Of a stretch of 64,000 nucleotides of DNA, positions 1 through 8,727 are shown in pieces. Source of the DNA: Roseovarius mucosus. GTDB taxonomy: Bacteria > Pseudomonadota > Alphaproteobacteria > Rhodobacterales > Rhodobacteraceae. The stretch is from NCBI RefSeq assembly GCF_002080415.1, contig NZ_CP020474.1, positions 2,121,501 through 2,185,500 of the forward strand, given 5' to 3'. Position 1 is the stretch's first letter. Each line of letters begins with the position of its first letter. The notes below the pieces were generated by a model. The model was not told where the DNA came from, made no database searches, and saw only the letters and a list, made by a program, of their open reading frames with translations. A program made the translations under genes and the position numbers.

Positions 1-1
1 G

Positions 2-283
2 GGTGCTGGTGTGTCGGAGTTGGTAGCGCGGATTGGGCAGGTGTTAAGTAAACGTGTCGCTGGTGCGGGGATTGCAACGAGGGCGCGGCATCGGCAAGCC
101 ATGGAGCGCGGATTGGGTGCGCTACAAGCTGCTTTGGAGCTCCTTTCGTATGGGGAGGCATCGGCGGAGGTTGCGGCGGAGGAGCTACGTGTGGCTATCC
201 GAGCGCTTGATTCTCTGGTAGGACGTATTGATGTCGAGATGGTGCTCGATGAAATTTTCGCCAGCTTCTGCTTGGGTAAATGA
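2..283 (+). CDS. mnmE: tRNA modification GTPase MnmE, C-terminal fragment
   Basis: This is the 3' end of MnmE; the reading frame is open to the left edge, so the start lies outside the window. MnmE is a GTPase that works with MnmG to install the carboxymethylaminomethyl group on the wobble uridine of certain tRNAs. The visible part is the C-terminal helical domain. It ends in ASFCLGK, which matches the family's invariant C-terminal FC(I/L)GK motif with its conserved Cys. mnmG follows after 3 bases, the usual alphaproteobacterial order. The GTPase domain cannot be judged from this fragment. Confidence 0.93.
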   Translation, partial: GAGVSELVARIGQVLSKRVAGAGIATRARHRQAMERGLGALQAALELLSYGEASAEVAAEELRVAIRALDSLVGRIDVEMVLDEIFASFCLGK

Positions 284-286
284 GAG

Positions 287-2158
287 GTGTTTCACGTGAA
301 ACATTTTGACGTCATTGTTATTGGTGGTGGGCATGCTGGCGCGGAGGCCTCGCATGCGGCCGCGCGCATGGGTGTGAGAACCGCACTGGTGACGTTGAAC
401 CGGGCTGGTATCGGGGTGATGTCTTGCAATCCAGCGATTGGGGGGCTTGGCAAGGGCCACCTCGTGCGTGAGATTGATGCGCTGGATGGGGTCATGGGCC
501 GAGTTGCGGACCGTGCGGGCATTCAGTTTCGGTTGTTGAACCGGCGCAAAGGGCCCGCAGTGCAGGGGCCGCGGGCACAGGCCGATCGCAAGATTTACCG
601 CGAAGAGATGCTGCGAGAGCTTGAGTCTTGCTCAACCTTGGAAATTGTTGAGGGCGAGGCCGCCGATTTTGTGATGCAGGGCGAGCGCGTCGCCGGCGTG
701 CGTTTGGCGGATGGAAGCGAGATTTCCGCATCCGCAGTGGTGCTAACAACCGGGACCTTTTTGCGTGGTGTGATTCACATTGGGGATGAGTCCTATCCGG
801 GGGGCCGTATGGGAGACCGCCCCGCAGTGATGTTGGCAGAGCGTATGGATGGGTTTGGGCTGCCGATGGGCCGGCTAAAGACTGGCACGCCGCCCCGGTT
901 AGATGGGAAGACGATTGACTGGTCGCGACTGGAGGAGCAACCGGGGGATGATGACCCGGTGCTGTTTTCGTTTCTGTCCAAGCGCCCAACGGCCCGTCAG
1001 GTGTGCTGTGGGATCACGCATACGAACGCACAGACCCATGATATAATTAGGGAAAACCTGGATCGTTCGGCGATGTATGGCGGCCATATAGATGGGATTG
1101 GGCCCCGCTATTGCCCGTCGATCGAGGATAAGATCGTACGATTTTCTGACAAAACCTCGCATCAGGTGTTCTTGGAGCCAGAAAGCTTGTCGGATCACGT
1201 GATCTATCCCAACGGGATTTCGACTTCGCTACCGGCGGTCGTTCAGGAGGCCTATGTGCGGTCCATTGTTGGGCTGGAGCATGTCGAGATACTTCAGCCT
1301 GGTTATGCGATTGAATATGACTATGTCGACCCTCGCGCGCTTGACAGTCGTCTTGCTGTCAAGGCTGTTCCGGGCCTGTTTTTGGCGGGACAAATCAATG
1401 GGACAACTGGATATGAGGAGGCCGCAGCGCAAGGCCTGGTTGCAGGGCTGAATGCTGCGCTAGAGGCGAAAGGACGCGAGCCGGTTCAGTTTAGCCGCAC
1501 CGATAGTTATATCGGCGTGATGATTGATGATCTGACCACACGGGGTGTGAGTGAGCCCTATCGCATGTTCACCTCGCGCGCAGAGTTCCGTCTTTCGTTG
1601 CGTGCGGATAATGCGGATCAGCGCCTTACGCCTCTGGGTCTTGATCTTGGCTGTGTTGGAGATGACCGCCGGGCGGTTTTTGGCGACAAGATGGAGCGTC
1701 TGGTGCAAGGAAGACAGCGCTTGGAGGCGACAACTTTTACGCCGCGCCAATTGTCTGAGAGCGGTTTCAAGGTGAACCAGGATGGTGCACGGCGCAGTGC
1801 ATTTCAGATCCTATCCTTTCCCGATGTTGATTTTTCGGATCTTCTGCGGCTGGATCAGGGGTATTCGGAGATTGATCCGGAGTGCCAGCAGCAGCTTGCG
1901 CGTGACGCTCTTTACGCCAGCTATATTGAACGGCAGGCGCGTGATGTGGCGATGATGAAGCGTGATGAGGCGCATGTTATTCCAGAGAATTTTTCTTATC
2001 ATCGCATTGAGGGCCTATCGAACGAGCTCAAGGGTAAGCTGGCGCAGGTGCAGCCAGAGAATCTTGCTCAGGCGGCTCGGATCGAGGGGATGACACCCGC
2101 GGCGCTAAGCCTGATTCTTGCAAAACTGCGTCAAGCGGCGCGGGAGAAGATCGCGTGA
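287..2158 (+). CDS. mnmG: tRNA uridine-5-carboxymethylaminomethyl(34) synthesis enzyme MnmG
   Basis: FAD-dependent partner of MnmE in tRNA wobble-uridine modification, cytoplasmic. About 623 residues, normal for the family. The N-terminal Rossmann motif [11 protein letters not shown] binds [17 protein letters not shown] is a family signature, and the C-terminal helical domain that binds MnmE/tRNA is present. Two GTG starts are possible. The one at 287 gives MFHVKHF and has a Shine-Dalgarno-like GAGAG directly against it. The one at 296 (MKHFDV) sits about 8 bases after GAGAGG and is better spaced. The parS palindrome spans both. The gene overlaps rsmG by 4 bases (GTGA), implying translational coupling. 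Confidence 0.97.
   Translation: MFHVKHFDVIVIGGGHAGAEASHAAARMGVRTALVTLNRAGIGVMSCNPAIGGLGKGHLVREIDALDGVMGRVADRAGIQFRLLNRRKGPAVQGPRAQADRKIYREEMLRELESCSTLEIVEGEAADFVMQGERVAGVRLADGSEISASAVVLTTGTFLRGVIHIGDESYPGGRMGDRPAVMLAERMDGFGLPMGRLKTGTPPRLDGKTIDWSRLEEQPGDDDPVLFSFLSKRPTARQVCCGITHTNAQTHDIIRENLDRSAMYGGHIDGIGPRYCPSIEDKIVRFSDKTSHQVFLEPESLSDHVIYPNGISTSLPAVVQEAYVRSIVGLEHVEILQPGYAIEYDYVDPRALDSRLAVKAVPGLFLAGQINGTTGYEEAAAQGLVAGLNAALEAKGREPVQFSRTDSYIGVMIDDLTTRGVSEPYRMFTSRAEFRLSLRADNADQRLTPLGLDLGCVGDDRRAVFGDKMERLVQGRQRLEATTFTPRQLSESGFKVNQDGARRSAFQILSFPDVDFSDLLRLDQGYSEIDPECQQQLARDALYASYIERQARDVAMMKRDEAHVIPENFSYHRIEGLSNELKGKLAQVQPENLAQAARIEGMTPAALSLILAKLRQAAREKIA
288..303. promoter_or_regulatory. parS: parS centromere-like site 1
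   Basis: This is a perfect 16-bp palindrome, TGTTTCACGTGAAACA, identical to the consensus ParB/Spo0J binding site. It overlaps the start codon region of mnmG, so the first codons of mnmG are dictated by the site. parA and parB lie 2.5 kb downstream and a second perfect copy is at 2172-2187. The sequence match is direct; the role in origin segregation is inferred from the family. Confidence 0.95.
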
Positions 2159-2760
2159 CCGGCTTGCCGGATGTTTCACGTGAAACACAGGCTCGGCTTG
2201 AAATTTACGCAGATTTGTTGGTCAAGTGGAACCCGCGCATCAACCTGGTCTCAAGAAAAAGCCTTGATGAGATGTGGACACGGCATTTCGCCGATTCTGC
2301 GCAAATTCATGCACTTGCTCCGCCTTCGGTGGATCATTGGGTTGATCTGGGATCAGGGGGCGGCTTTCCAGGCTTGGTGGTTGCGATTTTGGCCCAGGAT
2401 GGTGGTTCGCCCCGACGGGTGACGTTGATTGAATCGGATGCCCGTAAGGCGGCGTTTCTACGGGTTGTGATTCGAGAGACAGGGCTTAACGCGATGGTTC
2501 TCAATGACCGGATTGAAAAGGTCAGACCGCAAGAAGCGGATGTGCTCTCCGCGCGCGCGCTGACGGAGTTAAGTGGGCTTTTGGAGTTTTCCGAGCGCCA
2601 TTTAGCACAGGATGGTATTGCACTTTTCCTCAAGGGGGCCCGCTGGGAGAATGAAATGGCCGCAGCCGAAAGGACGTGGTCATTCACCCACCGGCTTGTT
2701 AAAAGTGCAACAGAAGATGGATCTGTCATTTTTGCCATCACAGGAGTGTCCCGTGCCTGA
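2155..2760 (+). CDS. rsmG: 16S rRNA (guanine-N7) methyltransferase RsmG
   Basis: SAM-dependent methyltransferase that modifies G527 of 16S rRNA (formerly GidB). About 201 residues, the usual size. The SAM-binding motif [13 protein letters not shown] lies at roughly residues 63-75, and the preceding NLVSRKS...RHFADS region is typical of the family. The GTG start overlaps the mnmG stop (GTGA). A second perfect parS site lies inside its first 11 codons. Its 3' end overlaps the start of parA by 8 bases, so mnmE to parB is likely one transcription unit. Confidence 0.96.
   Translation: MTGLPDVSRETQARLEIYADLLVKWNPRINLVSRKSLDEMWTRHFADSAQIHALAPPSVDHWVDLGSGGGFPGLVVAILAQDGGSPRRVTLIESDARKAAFLRVVIRETGLNAMVLNDRIEKVRPQEADVLSARALTELSGLLEFSERHLAQDGIALFLKGARWENEMAAAERTWSFTHRLVKSATEDGSVIFAITGVSRA
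2172..2187. promoter_or_regulatory. parS: parS centromere-like site 2
   Basis: Second exact TGTTTCACGTGAAACA palindrome, embedded in the coding start of rsmG and 1.88 kb from site 1. Two perfect copies so close to parAB support an origin-proximal partition centre. Binding by the ParB encoded at 3579-4484 is inferred. Confidence 0.95.
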
Positions 2761-3562
2761 TCCGACGCGCCCCGAAGGACCAAAAATCATTGCGATTGCC
2801 AACCAAAAGGGTGGGGTGGGCAAGACCACGACAACCATTAATCTGGCGGCCGCGCTGGCAGAAACCGGCGTGCGGGTGCTGATCGTTGATCTTGATCCGC
2901 AGGGCAACGCCTCGACTGGTCTTGGGCTGGATGTGGCGGCGCGGAAATTTACAGTTTATGATCTTTTGTTGGATGAGGCGCCGCTGGGGGATGTTATTCA
3001 GCCGACTGCGCAAGATGGGCTTTCGATCATTCCATCAACGGTCGATCTCTCCTCTGCTGATATCGAGCTGATTGCAAACGAGAAACGCAGTTTCCTGCTG
3101 CATGACGCCCTGCGACAGTCTGCGATGGATGCGTATGGGTTTGATTATGTATTGATTGATTGCCCGCCGTCGCTCAATCTTTTGACGGTGAATGCAATGG
3201 TCGCGGCGCATTCGGTTCTTGTGCCCCTGCAGAGCGAGTTTTTTGCGCTTGAGGGTCTGTCGCAGCTTATGTTGACCATTAGAGAGATTCGTCAGACCGC
3301 GAATCCGGCGCTGCGGATCGAAGGGGTTGTGCTGACAATGTTTGATTCGCGCAACAACCTCTCTACCCAGGTCGAACAGGACGCACGTGACAATCTTGGG
3401 GAGCTGGTTTTTCGTACGCGGATTCCCCGAAATGTTCGTGTAAGCGAGGCGCCGTCTTATGCCATGTCCGTGCTAAGCTATGATCCGCTGTCCAAGGGAG
3501 CGCAAGCGTATCGCGAGTTGGCGCAGGAACTGATTGAAAACACGGCGCGAATCGCCGCCTGA
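2753..3562 (+). CDS. parA: Chromosome partitioning ATPase ParA
   Basis: Deviant-Walker-A ATPase that moves ParB-parS complexes during chromosome segregation. The open frame extends upstream, but the GTG at 2753 is preceded by AGGAG at 2742-2746 and yields a 269-residue protein of typical ParA size. The Walker A motif KGGVGKTTT begins at residue 19, the LIVDLDPQGN strand (switch I/Walker A' region) follows near residue 45, and DYVLIDCPPS is the Walker B region. It starts within the end of rsmG and is followed 16 bases later by parB. Confidence 0.97.
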   Translation: MPDPTRPEGPKIIAIANQKGGVGKTTTTINLAAALAETGVRVLIVDLDPQGNASTGLGLDVAARKFTVYDLLLDEAPLGDVIQPTAQDGLSIIPSTVDLSSADIELIANEKRSFLLHDALRQSAMDAYGFDYVLIDCPPSLNLLTVNAMVAAHSVLVPLQSEFFALEGLSQLMLTIREIRQTANPALRIEGVVLTMFDSRNNLSTQVEQDARDNLGELVFRTRIPRNVRVSEAPSYAMSVLSYDPLSKGAQAYRELAQELIENTARIAA

Positions 3563-3578
3563 TCAAAGGGGATCGGCA

Positions 3579-4484
3579 ATGACCAGCAAGAAATCTCAAC
3601 CACGTGGTCTTGGCCGTGGGCTGTCAGCATTGATGGCGGATGTCACGACAGAGAGCCCGGAACGCCCCACTGATGCGCCGCGGCGTCCGGATCTGATGGT
3701 GCCGGTGGAAAAGGTCCGGCCTAACCCGAACCAGCCGCGCCGGGATTTTGATGGTGCGCTTCTCGAAGATTTGGCGCGGTCGATTTCTGAAAAGGGTATC
3801 TTGCAGCCCCTGATCGTGCGGCCCGCCCCGGACCGGGATGGGGAATATGAAATCGTGGCCGGCGAGCGCCGGTGGCGTGCGGCTCAGATGGCCAAGTTGC
3901 ATCAGATTCCGGTTTTGGTGCGTGATTTCAACGATACAGAAGTGCTCGAAGTTGCCATCATCGAGAATATTCAACGCGCCGATCTCAATCCGGTGGAAGA
4001 GGCCTTTGGCTATCAGCAATTGATGCAAAAGTTTGGTCATACGCAAGAGCGACTGGCTGACGCGCTGGGTAAAAGCCGGAGCCATATTGCGAATTCAGTG
4101 CGCCTTTTGTCTTTGCCCGATGAGGTTCTGACGTTTCTGCGTGAAGGCAAGTTGTCCTCGGGTCATGCGCGAGCGTTGATTACATTGGACGATCCTGCAG
4201 CTATCGCGCGTCAGGTTATCCAGAAATCGCTGTCGGTGCGTGAGACAGAGAAATTGGCTAAGGCTGGAATCGGTAACATCTTTAGCGACACCGGGCGTTC
4301 AGCGAAGCCGCGCAAAGAGATCCTCAAGGATGCTGATACACGAGCGCTGGAGGATGATCTTTCGGCCAGTTTAACGATGAAGGTCGAGATTGAGCATGTT
4401 CCCGGTCAGGAGAACGGGAGAATTACGATCCATTACGCCTCGCTTGATCAATTGGATCGCCTGATTGGCATGCTCAGCATTTAA
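3579..4484 (+). CDS. parB: Chromosome partitioning protein ParB
   Basis: parS-binding CTPase clamp, 301 residues. The ATG at 3579 was chosen because AAGGGG lies upstream; an earlier in-frame ATG at 3534 would overlap parA. Visible parts are a basic N-terminal segment (LGRGLSALM, which in relatives contacts ParA), the N-terminal domain with GERRWRA (the CTP/arginine motif), a helix-turn-helix region around SHIANSVRLLSLP, and a C-terminal dimerisation domain. Its TAA shares bases with the stop codon of the convergent hemW gene, leaving no room for a terminator between the two. Confidence 0.96.
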   Translation: MTSKKSQPRGLGRGLSALMADVTTESPERPTDAPRRPDLMVPVEKVRPNPNQPRRDFDGALLEDLARSISEKGILQPLIVRPAPDRDGEYEIVAGERRWRAAQMAKLHQIPVLVRDFNDTEVLEVAIIENIQRADLNPVEEAFGYQQLMQKFGHTQERLADALGKSRSHIANSVRLLSLPDEVLTFLREGKLSSGHARALITLDDPAAIARQVIQKSLSVRETEKLAKAGIGNIFSDTGRSAKPRKEILKDADTRALEDDLSASLTMKVEIEHVPGQENGRITIHYASLDQLDRLIGMLSI

Positions 4485-5638
4485 TCCGGCAAGAGATCGC
4501 GAATCACAGCATTGAGCACCGCCCGTCCTGAACGGGTGGCGCGAAGGCGGTTGTCGTGCGTTTCGATCATCCCGATGGACACCAAATGATCGACAGCGGC
4601 GGGGTCAAGAGGTTTGCCTGCGAGCCTTTCGAAACGCGCCGGATCAATTCCATCGGTGATGCGCAGGCCCATTAACAAGTATTCTACGGCCTGATCCGGA
4701 CCAGACAGGCGCTCGCGTGTCTCAATCACACCGCTGTTTTCCACAGATTCCAGCCATTTGCCCGGTGCCCGATGGGCCTCGGTGGCGTATTTCTGGCCAT
4801 TGTGCGTGATCCGCCCATGCGCGCCCGGCCCGATGCCGATATAGTCGCCATAGCGCCAGTAGATCAGATTGTGCCGCGATTCCGCACCAGCGCGCGCATG
4901 GTTCGACACTTCATAGGCTGGCAGGCCAGCAGATGCGCAGATCTCTTGTGTCGTCTCATACATTTCTGCGGCGATATCATCCTCTGGCAACCCGCGCAGC
5001 TTGCCCGCTGCGTAGCGATCGCCAAAGGCTGTGCCGGATTCGATGGTAAGCTGGTAGAGCGACAGGTGATCCACCGCCATAGAGAGCGCGCTGCGCAGTT
5101 CCGTTTTCCAAGAGTCGAGAGTTTGATCTTGTCGGGCATAGATCAGATCAAAACTGACACGCTCAAAGTTTTCTCGCGCTATATCAAAGGCTTGCCTTGC
5201 CTCGGAAACGCTGTGGATACGGCCCAGCCGTTTGAGATCGGCGTCATTCAGGGCCTGAATACCCATAGAAATACGCGAGATGCCCGCTTGCGCGAAGGCG
5301 CGAAAGCGCCCGGCCTCGACCGAGCCGGGGTTCGCTTCGAGCGTGATTTCAGGGTCATTCGCCATAGGCCAATGGTGTTTGATCCGCTCAATAATCGCTG
5401 CCACCGTTTCCGGAGCCATCAGGCTGGGTGTGCCGCCACCAAAGAACACAGTATTGAGCACGCGTCCGGGTAAAAGCGCGGCGTAGCGATCAATCTCGGT
5501 GAGATAGGCCGCGCACCAGCGGCTCTGGTCAATGTGGCGCGCGACATGGCTGTTGAAATCGCAATAGGGGCATTTGGCCTCGCAAAAGGGCCAATGCAGA
5601 TAGAGACCAAAGCCGCCCTGTTGCCAATCCTCAGCCAA
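4481..5638 (-). CDS. hemW: Radical SAM family haem chaperone HemW (HemN-like)
   Basis: HemW is related to coproporphyrinogen dehydrogenase HemN but is thought to insert haem into respiratory proteins. The radical SAM cluster motif CEAKCPYCDF (CxxxCxxC) lies near the N-terminus after GLYLHWPF, followed by VFFGGGTPSL. The open frame runs to an ATG at 5716, but homologous sequence begins close to EDWQQGG. The TTG at 5638, which overlaps the rdgB stop by 8 bases, is therefore preferred; start confidence is moderate. It is the last gene of rph-rdgB-hemW, a common order in this group. Confidence 0.92.
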   Translation of the reverse strand: MAEDWQQGGFGLYLHWPFCEAKCPYCDFNSHVARHIDQSRWCAAYLTEIDRYAALLPGRVLNTVFFGGGTPSLMAPETVAAIIERIKHHWPMANDPEITLEANPGSVEAGRFRAFAQAGISRISMGIQALNDADLKRLGRIHSVSEARQAFDIARENFERVSFDLIYARQDQTLDSWKTELRSALSMAVDHLSLYQLTIESGTAFGDRYAAGKLRGLPEDDIAAEMYETTQEICASAGLPAYEVSNHARAGAESRHNLIYWRYGDYIGIGPGAHGRITHNGQKYATEAHRAPGKWLESVENSGVIETRERLSGPDQAVEYLLMGLRITDGIDPARFERLAGKPLDPAAVDHLVSIGMIETHDNRLRATRSGRAVLNAVIRDLLPD

Positions 5639-6239
5639 AACAGCCTGCGACCAATTTACCAAACGCGTCTGCGCGGTGGCTGATCCTGTTCTTCTTTGCG
5701 GGCGACATTTCGGCAAAGGTCAGATCGTGACCGAGCGGCTGGAACATCGGATCGTAACCGTGCCCTTCTGCGCCCCGTATGGGCCAGACCACCCAGCCCT
5801 CGACCGTACCTTCAAAGACCTCGTCGTGCCCATCTGGCCAGGCCAAGACCAATGTGCAACAGAACCGTGCCGTCCAGGGCTGTGGTTCCTTGCTGGCCAA
5901 GAGCGCCTCATGGGCCCGAGACATCGCTTTGCCAAAGTCGCGGCCCGTCTCTGTTTCGGCCCAATCTGCCGTATAGACGCCCGGTGCGCCGTCAAGTGCG
6001 TCAATCGCTATCCCGGAGTCGTCCGAGAGTGCGGGCAGGCCTGTGGCCTGCGCCGCGGCATGGGCCTTGATCCGCGCATTGCCGACAAAACTTGTTTCTG
6101 TCTCTGCAGGCTCCTGCAACCCCATCGCGGCGGCACCAACCACATCAACGCCGTAGGGCGCCAGAAGCGCCCGAATCTCGTCAAGTTTTCCGGCGTTGTG
6201 GGTGGCAACGAGCAACCGGTCGTCGGTGAATTTACGCAC
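5631..6239 (-). CDS. rdgB: XTP/dITP diphosphatase RdgB
   Basis: Non-canonical purine NTP pyrophosphatase (HAM1 family) that cleanses the nucleotide pool of ITP and XTP. About 202 residues from the GTG at 6239. The N-terminal [13 protein letters not shown] and the central [19 protein letters not shown] are family signatures containing substrate and metal ligands, and the C-terminal ISHRADAF is also typical. GTG is preferred over the ATG at 6275 because it has GAGG upstream and gives an 8-base overlap with rph. rph and rdgB are adjacent in many bacteria. Confidence 0.95.
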   Translation of the reverse strand: MRKFTDDRLLVATHNAGKLDEIRALLAPYGVDVVGAAAMGLQEPAETETSFVGNARIKAHAAAQATGLPALSDDSGIAIDALDGAPGVYTADWAETETGRDFGKAMSRAHEALLASKEPQPWTARFCCTLVLAWPDGHDEVFEGTVEGWVVWPIRGAEGHGYDPMFQPLGHDLTFAEMSPAKKNRISHRADAFGKLVAGCFG

Positions 6240-6948
6240 CCGTCGCCTCGCGTTGTTTCGCCACCAGCTGGTCAACGCCGAGTTCGGCCAGATTAAGCAG
6301 CGCGTTCATCTGATCGCGGCTATAGGTTGCGCCTTCAGCGCTCATCTGCACTTCAATAAGGCGTTTTGTGCTGGTCATGATGAAGTTGCCATCCACTCCG
6401 GCCTCGCTATCCTCGGGATAGTCGAGATCGAGCACGGGTTGACCGGCATAGATGCCACAGGAAACGGCTGCGACAGGGTCGATCAGCGGATCGCTGAGCA
6501 CATCGCCCGCTTTCATCAGCTTTTGCACCGCCAGTTTCAGGGCAACCCAGCCGCCGGTGATCGAGGCGCAGCGGGTGCCGCCATCGGCCTGAATCACATC
6601 GCAATCCACCGTGATCTGGCGTTCGCCAAGGGCCACGCGGTCGACGCCGGCGCGCAGGCTGCGGCCGATCAGGCGTTGGATTTCAACGGTGCGCCCGCCC
6701 TGTTTGCCTGCCGTCGCCTCGCGGCGCATGCGGCTGCCGGTAGAGCGGGGCAGCATGCCATATTCCGCCGTGACCCAGCCCAGCCCAGAACCTTTGACAA
6801 AAGGCGGCACGCGCTCTTCGATAGTGGCGGTGCACAAGACATGCGTATCACCAATCTTGATCAGGCAAGAGCCCTCTGCATGTTTGAGCACCCCTGTTTC
6901 GATTGAAACGGAGCGCATTTCGCTTAGATCTCTACCTGACGGCCGCAT
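6232..6948 (-). CDS. rph: Ribonuclease PH
   Basis: Phosphorolytic 3'-5' exoribonuclease that trims tRNA 3' ends; 238 residues. The ATG at 6948 starts MRPSGRDL, the standard RNase PH N-terminus, and AAGGA lies about 9 bases upstream, so the longer frame to 7059 is rejected. [18 protein letters not shown] (near residue 55) and the downstream [17 protein letters not shown] block are family hallmarks. First gene of a three-gene operon transcribed leftward, divergent from hrcA across a 116-bp promoter region. Confidence 0.97.
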   Translation of the reverse strand: MRPSGRDLSEMRSVSIETGVLKHAEGSCLIKIGDTHVLCTATIEERVPPFVKGSGLGWVTAEYGMLPRSTGSRMRREATAGKQGGRTVEIQRLIGRSLRAGVDRVALGERQITVDCDVIQADGGTRCASITGGWVALKLAVQKLMKAGDVLSDPLIDPVAAVSCGIYAGQPVLDLDYPEDSEAGVDGNFIMTSTKRLIEVQMSAEGATYSRDQMNALLNLAELGVDQLVAKQREATGA

Positions 6949-7010
6949 GGCATGTCCTTTTCCTTGGTTGCCCCGAGATATATGGGCAAGCCCTCCTATG
7001 GCAACCCCGA

Positions 7011-7040
7011 TTGACCTTTGGCCTCTGCGGTCCTTAATAG
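7011..7040 (+). promoter_or_regulatory. Probable sigma70-type promoter of hrcA-grpE
   Basis: TTGACC at 7011-7016 and TAATAG at 7035-7040 are separated by 18 bases (17 if TTAATA is used). They lie 25 bases before the hrcA ATG, in the rph-hrcA divergent interval. No CIRCE inverted repeat was seen here. The call rests on motif match only. Confidence 0.5.
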
Positions 7041-7064
7041 CCCAAGAGACAGGAAGCACAGCCG

Positions 7065-8129
7065 ATGACAGACGCCGCCTCGATCCTGGAACAGCTCAAC
7101 GATCGCTCGCGCGAAGTGTTTCGCCGCGTGGTCGAGAGCTATCTGGCCAATGGCGATCCGGTTGGGTCGCGCACCCTGACCCGTGACTTCAGCGAAAAGG
7201 TTAGTGCCGCCACGATCCGCAACGTGATGCAGGATCTGGAATATATGGGCCTGTTGGGCAGTCCGCATATCAGCGCGGGGCGCATTCCCACGCAAGAAGG
7301 CCTGCGGATGTTTGTCGATGGTCTGCTTGAGGTCAGCAATCTAGAGGCTACGGACCGGCAGGCGATTGATGCGACGGTCGGCAGCAATTCGCAGGATGTG
7401 GGCGGTGTGCTTGATCGCATCGGGGCTGCGCTCTCTGGTGTTACGCGGGGCGCATCGCTGGTTCTTGCGCCCAAGCATGAGGCGCCGATCAAACATATCG
7501 AATTTGTCAGTCTTGGCCATGACCGCGCTCTTGTGGTGTTGGTGTTTTCCGATGGGCATGTCGAGAACCGGATATTCACCCCGCCACCGGGCCAAACGCC
7601 AAGTTCCATGCGCGAGGCCGCGAATTTTCTTAACGCGCTGATCGAGGGCAAGACGCTCTCGGATTTGCAGACTGTGATCTCACGTCAGATTGCGGCGCGG
7701 CGGCAGGAGATTGATCAGCTTGCCCGCGACCTGATTGATAGCGGGCTTGCAGTGTGGGAAGGCGAGGGCGACAAATACGAGCGGCTGATTGTGCGAGGTC
7801 GCGCCAATCTGCTCAATGCGACCTCAGAGGAAAAGGATCTGGAACGGATTCGCATCCTGTTTGACGATCTCGAACGCAAGCGCGATATCGCTGAATTCCT
7901 TGAATTGGCCGATGAGGGGGCCGGAGTACGCATTTTTATTGGCTCCGAGAACAAACTTTTCTCACTTTCGGGTTCCTCTTTGGTGGTCTCTCCATATATG
8001 AACGCTGACCGTAAGATCATCGGTGCGGTAGGGGTTATCGGCCCCACGCGCCTCAATTACGGGCGGATTGTGCCGATTGTGGATTACACGGCGCAGCTCG
8101 TGGGTAAACTGATCTCCGACCGGAGCTAG
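7065..8129 (+). CDS. hrcA: Heat-inducible transcriptional repressor HrcA
   Basis: Repressor of class I heat-shock genes that binds CIRCE elements. About 354 residues, normal length. The N-terminal winged helix (residues 1-75) includes [10 protein letters not shown] and the stretch around [11 protein letters not shown]. The distinctive [21 protein letters not shown] block follows, and the C-terminal part is GAF-like. A good promoter-like sequence precedes it and grpE follows after 9 bases. Confidence 0.96.
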   Translation: MTDAASILEQLNDRSREVFRRVVESYLANGDPVGSRTLTRDFSEKVSAATIRNVMQDLEYMGLLGSPHISAGRIPTQEGLRMFVDGLLEVSNLEATDRQAIDATVGSNSQDVGGVLDRIGAALSGVTRGASLVLAPKHEAPIKHIEFVSLGHDRALVVLVFSDGHVENRIFTPPPGQTPSSMREAANFLNALIEGKTLSDLQTVISRQIAARRQEIDQLARDLIDSGLAVWEGEGDKYERLIVRGRANLLNATSEEKDLERIRILFDDLERKRDIAEFLELADEGAGVRIFIGSENKLFSLSGSSLVVSPYMNADRKIIGAVGVIGPTRLNYGRIVPIVDYTAQLVGKLISDRS

Positions 8130-8138
8130 AGGTGAAGA

Positions 8139-8699
8139 ATGGCAGAGCCGAAAGAAGACAGCTTTCTCGATGATATCGAAGAGGCCGCCGCGCAAGAGCG
8201 CGAGCGTATGGATGACGATATGAGTGATGAAGCGGTGGAGCTTGACGCGCTGCGCGCCGAGCGGGACGCCCTGCGCGACAAGTTCATGCGCGCGCTGGCT
8301 GATGCCGAGAATGCGCGCAAGCGGTCCGAGAAGGATCGGCGCGAGGCCGAGAATTATGGCGGATCCAAGCTGGCGCGCGATATGCTGCCGGTGCATGACA
8401 ATCTGAAGCGGGCGCTTGAAACCGTGAATGAAGAGCAACGTGCTGCGTCAGCGGCCCTGTTTGAGGGGATCGAGCTGACTTTGCGCGAATTGCTCAATGT
8501 CTTTACCAAGCATGGCATCACCGTGATTGATCCGCAGGTCGGAGACCGATTCGATCCGCAGCATCACGAGGCGATGTTCGAGGCGCCGTTGCCCGGCACC
8601 AAGGCAGGAGAGATCATTCAGGTCTCGACTCAGGGCTTCATGCTGCATGATCGCATTTTGCGCCCGGCACAGGTGGGCGTATCCTCGAATCGTGGATGA
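8139..8699 (+). CDS. grpE: Nucleotide exchange factor GrpE
   Basis: GrpE releases ADP from DnaK. About 186 residues. An acidic, coiled-coil N-terminal half (around residues 15-85) leads into the family block NYGGSKLARDMLPVHDNLKRAL, and the C-terminal beta domain contains the signature GDRFDPQHHEAMFE. It starts 9 bases after hrcA with a GAGGTGAAGA ribosome-binding sequence. dnaK is not in the window. Confidence 0.97.
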   Translation: MAEPKEDSFLDDIEEAAAQERERMDDDMSDEAVELDALRAERDALRDKFMRALADAENARKRSEKDRREAENYGGSKLARDMLPVHDNLKRALETVNEEQRAASAALFEGIELTLRELLNVFTKHGITVIDPQVGDRFDPQHHEAMFEAPLPGTKAGEIIQVSTQGFMLHDRILRPAQVGVSSNRG

Positions 8700-8709
8700 T
8701 GTGCGATGG

Positions 8710-8727
8710 GGCGGGGGTTACCCCGCC
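8710..8727. terminator. Hairpin between convergent grpE and mutS
   Basis: GGCGGGG (8710-8716) and CCCCGCC (8721-8727) form a perfect 7-bp stem with a four-base loop. It overlaps the mutS stop codon and lies 11 bases after the grpE stop. It sits exactly where a bidirectional terminator is expected, but there is no T-run on either side, so intrinsic termination is uncertain. Confidence 0.4.

Noticed and set aside
2171..2422. 83-codon frame starting MFHVKH inside rsmG
   Set aside because: The start is produced by the parS palindrome; the frame has no domain and lies within rsmG.
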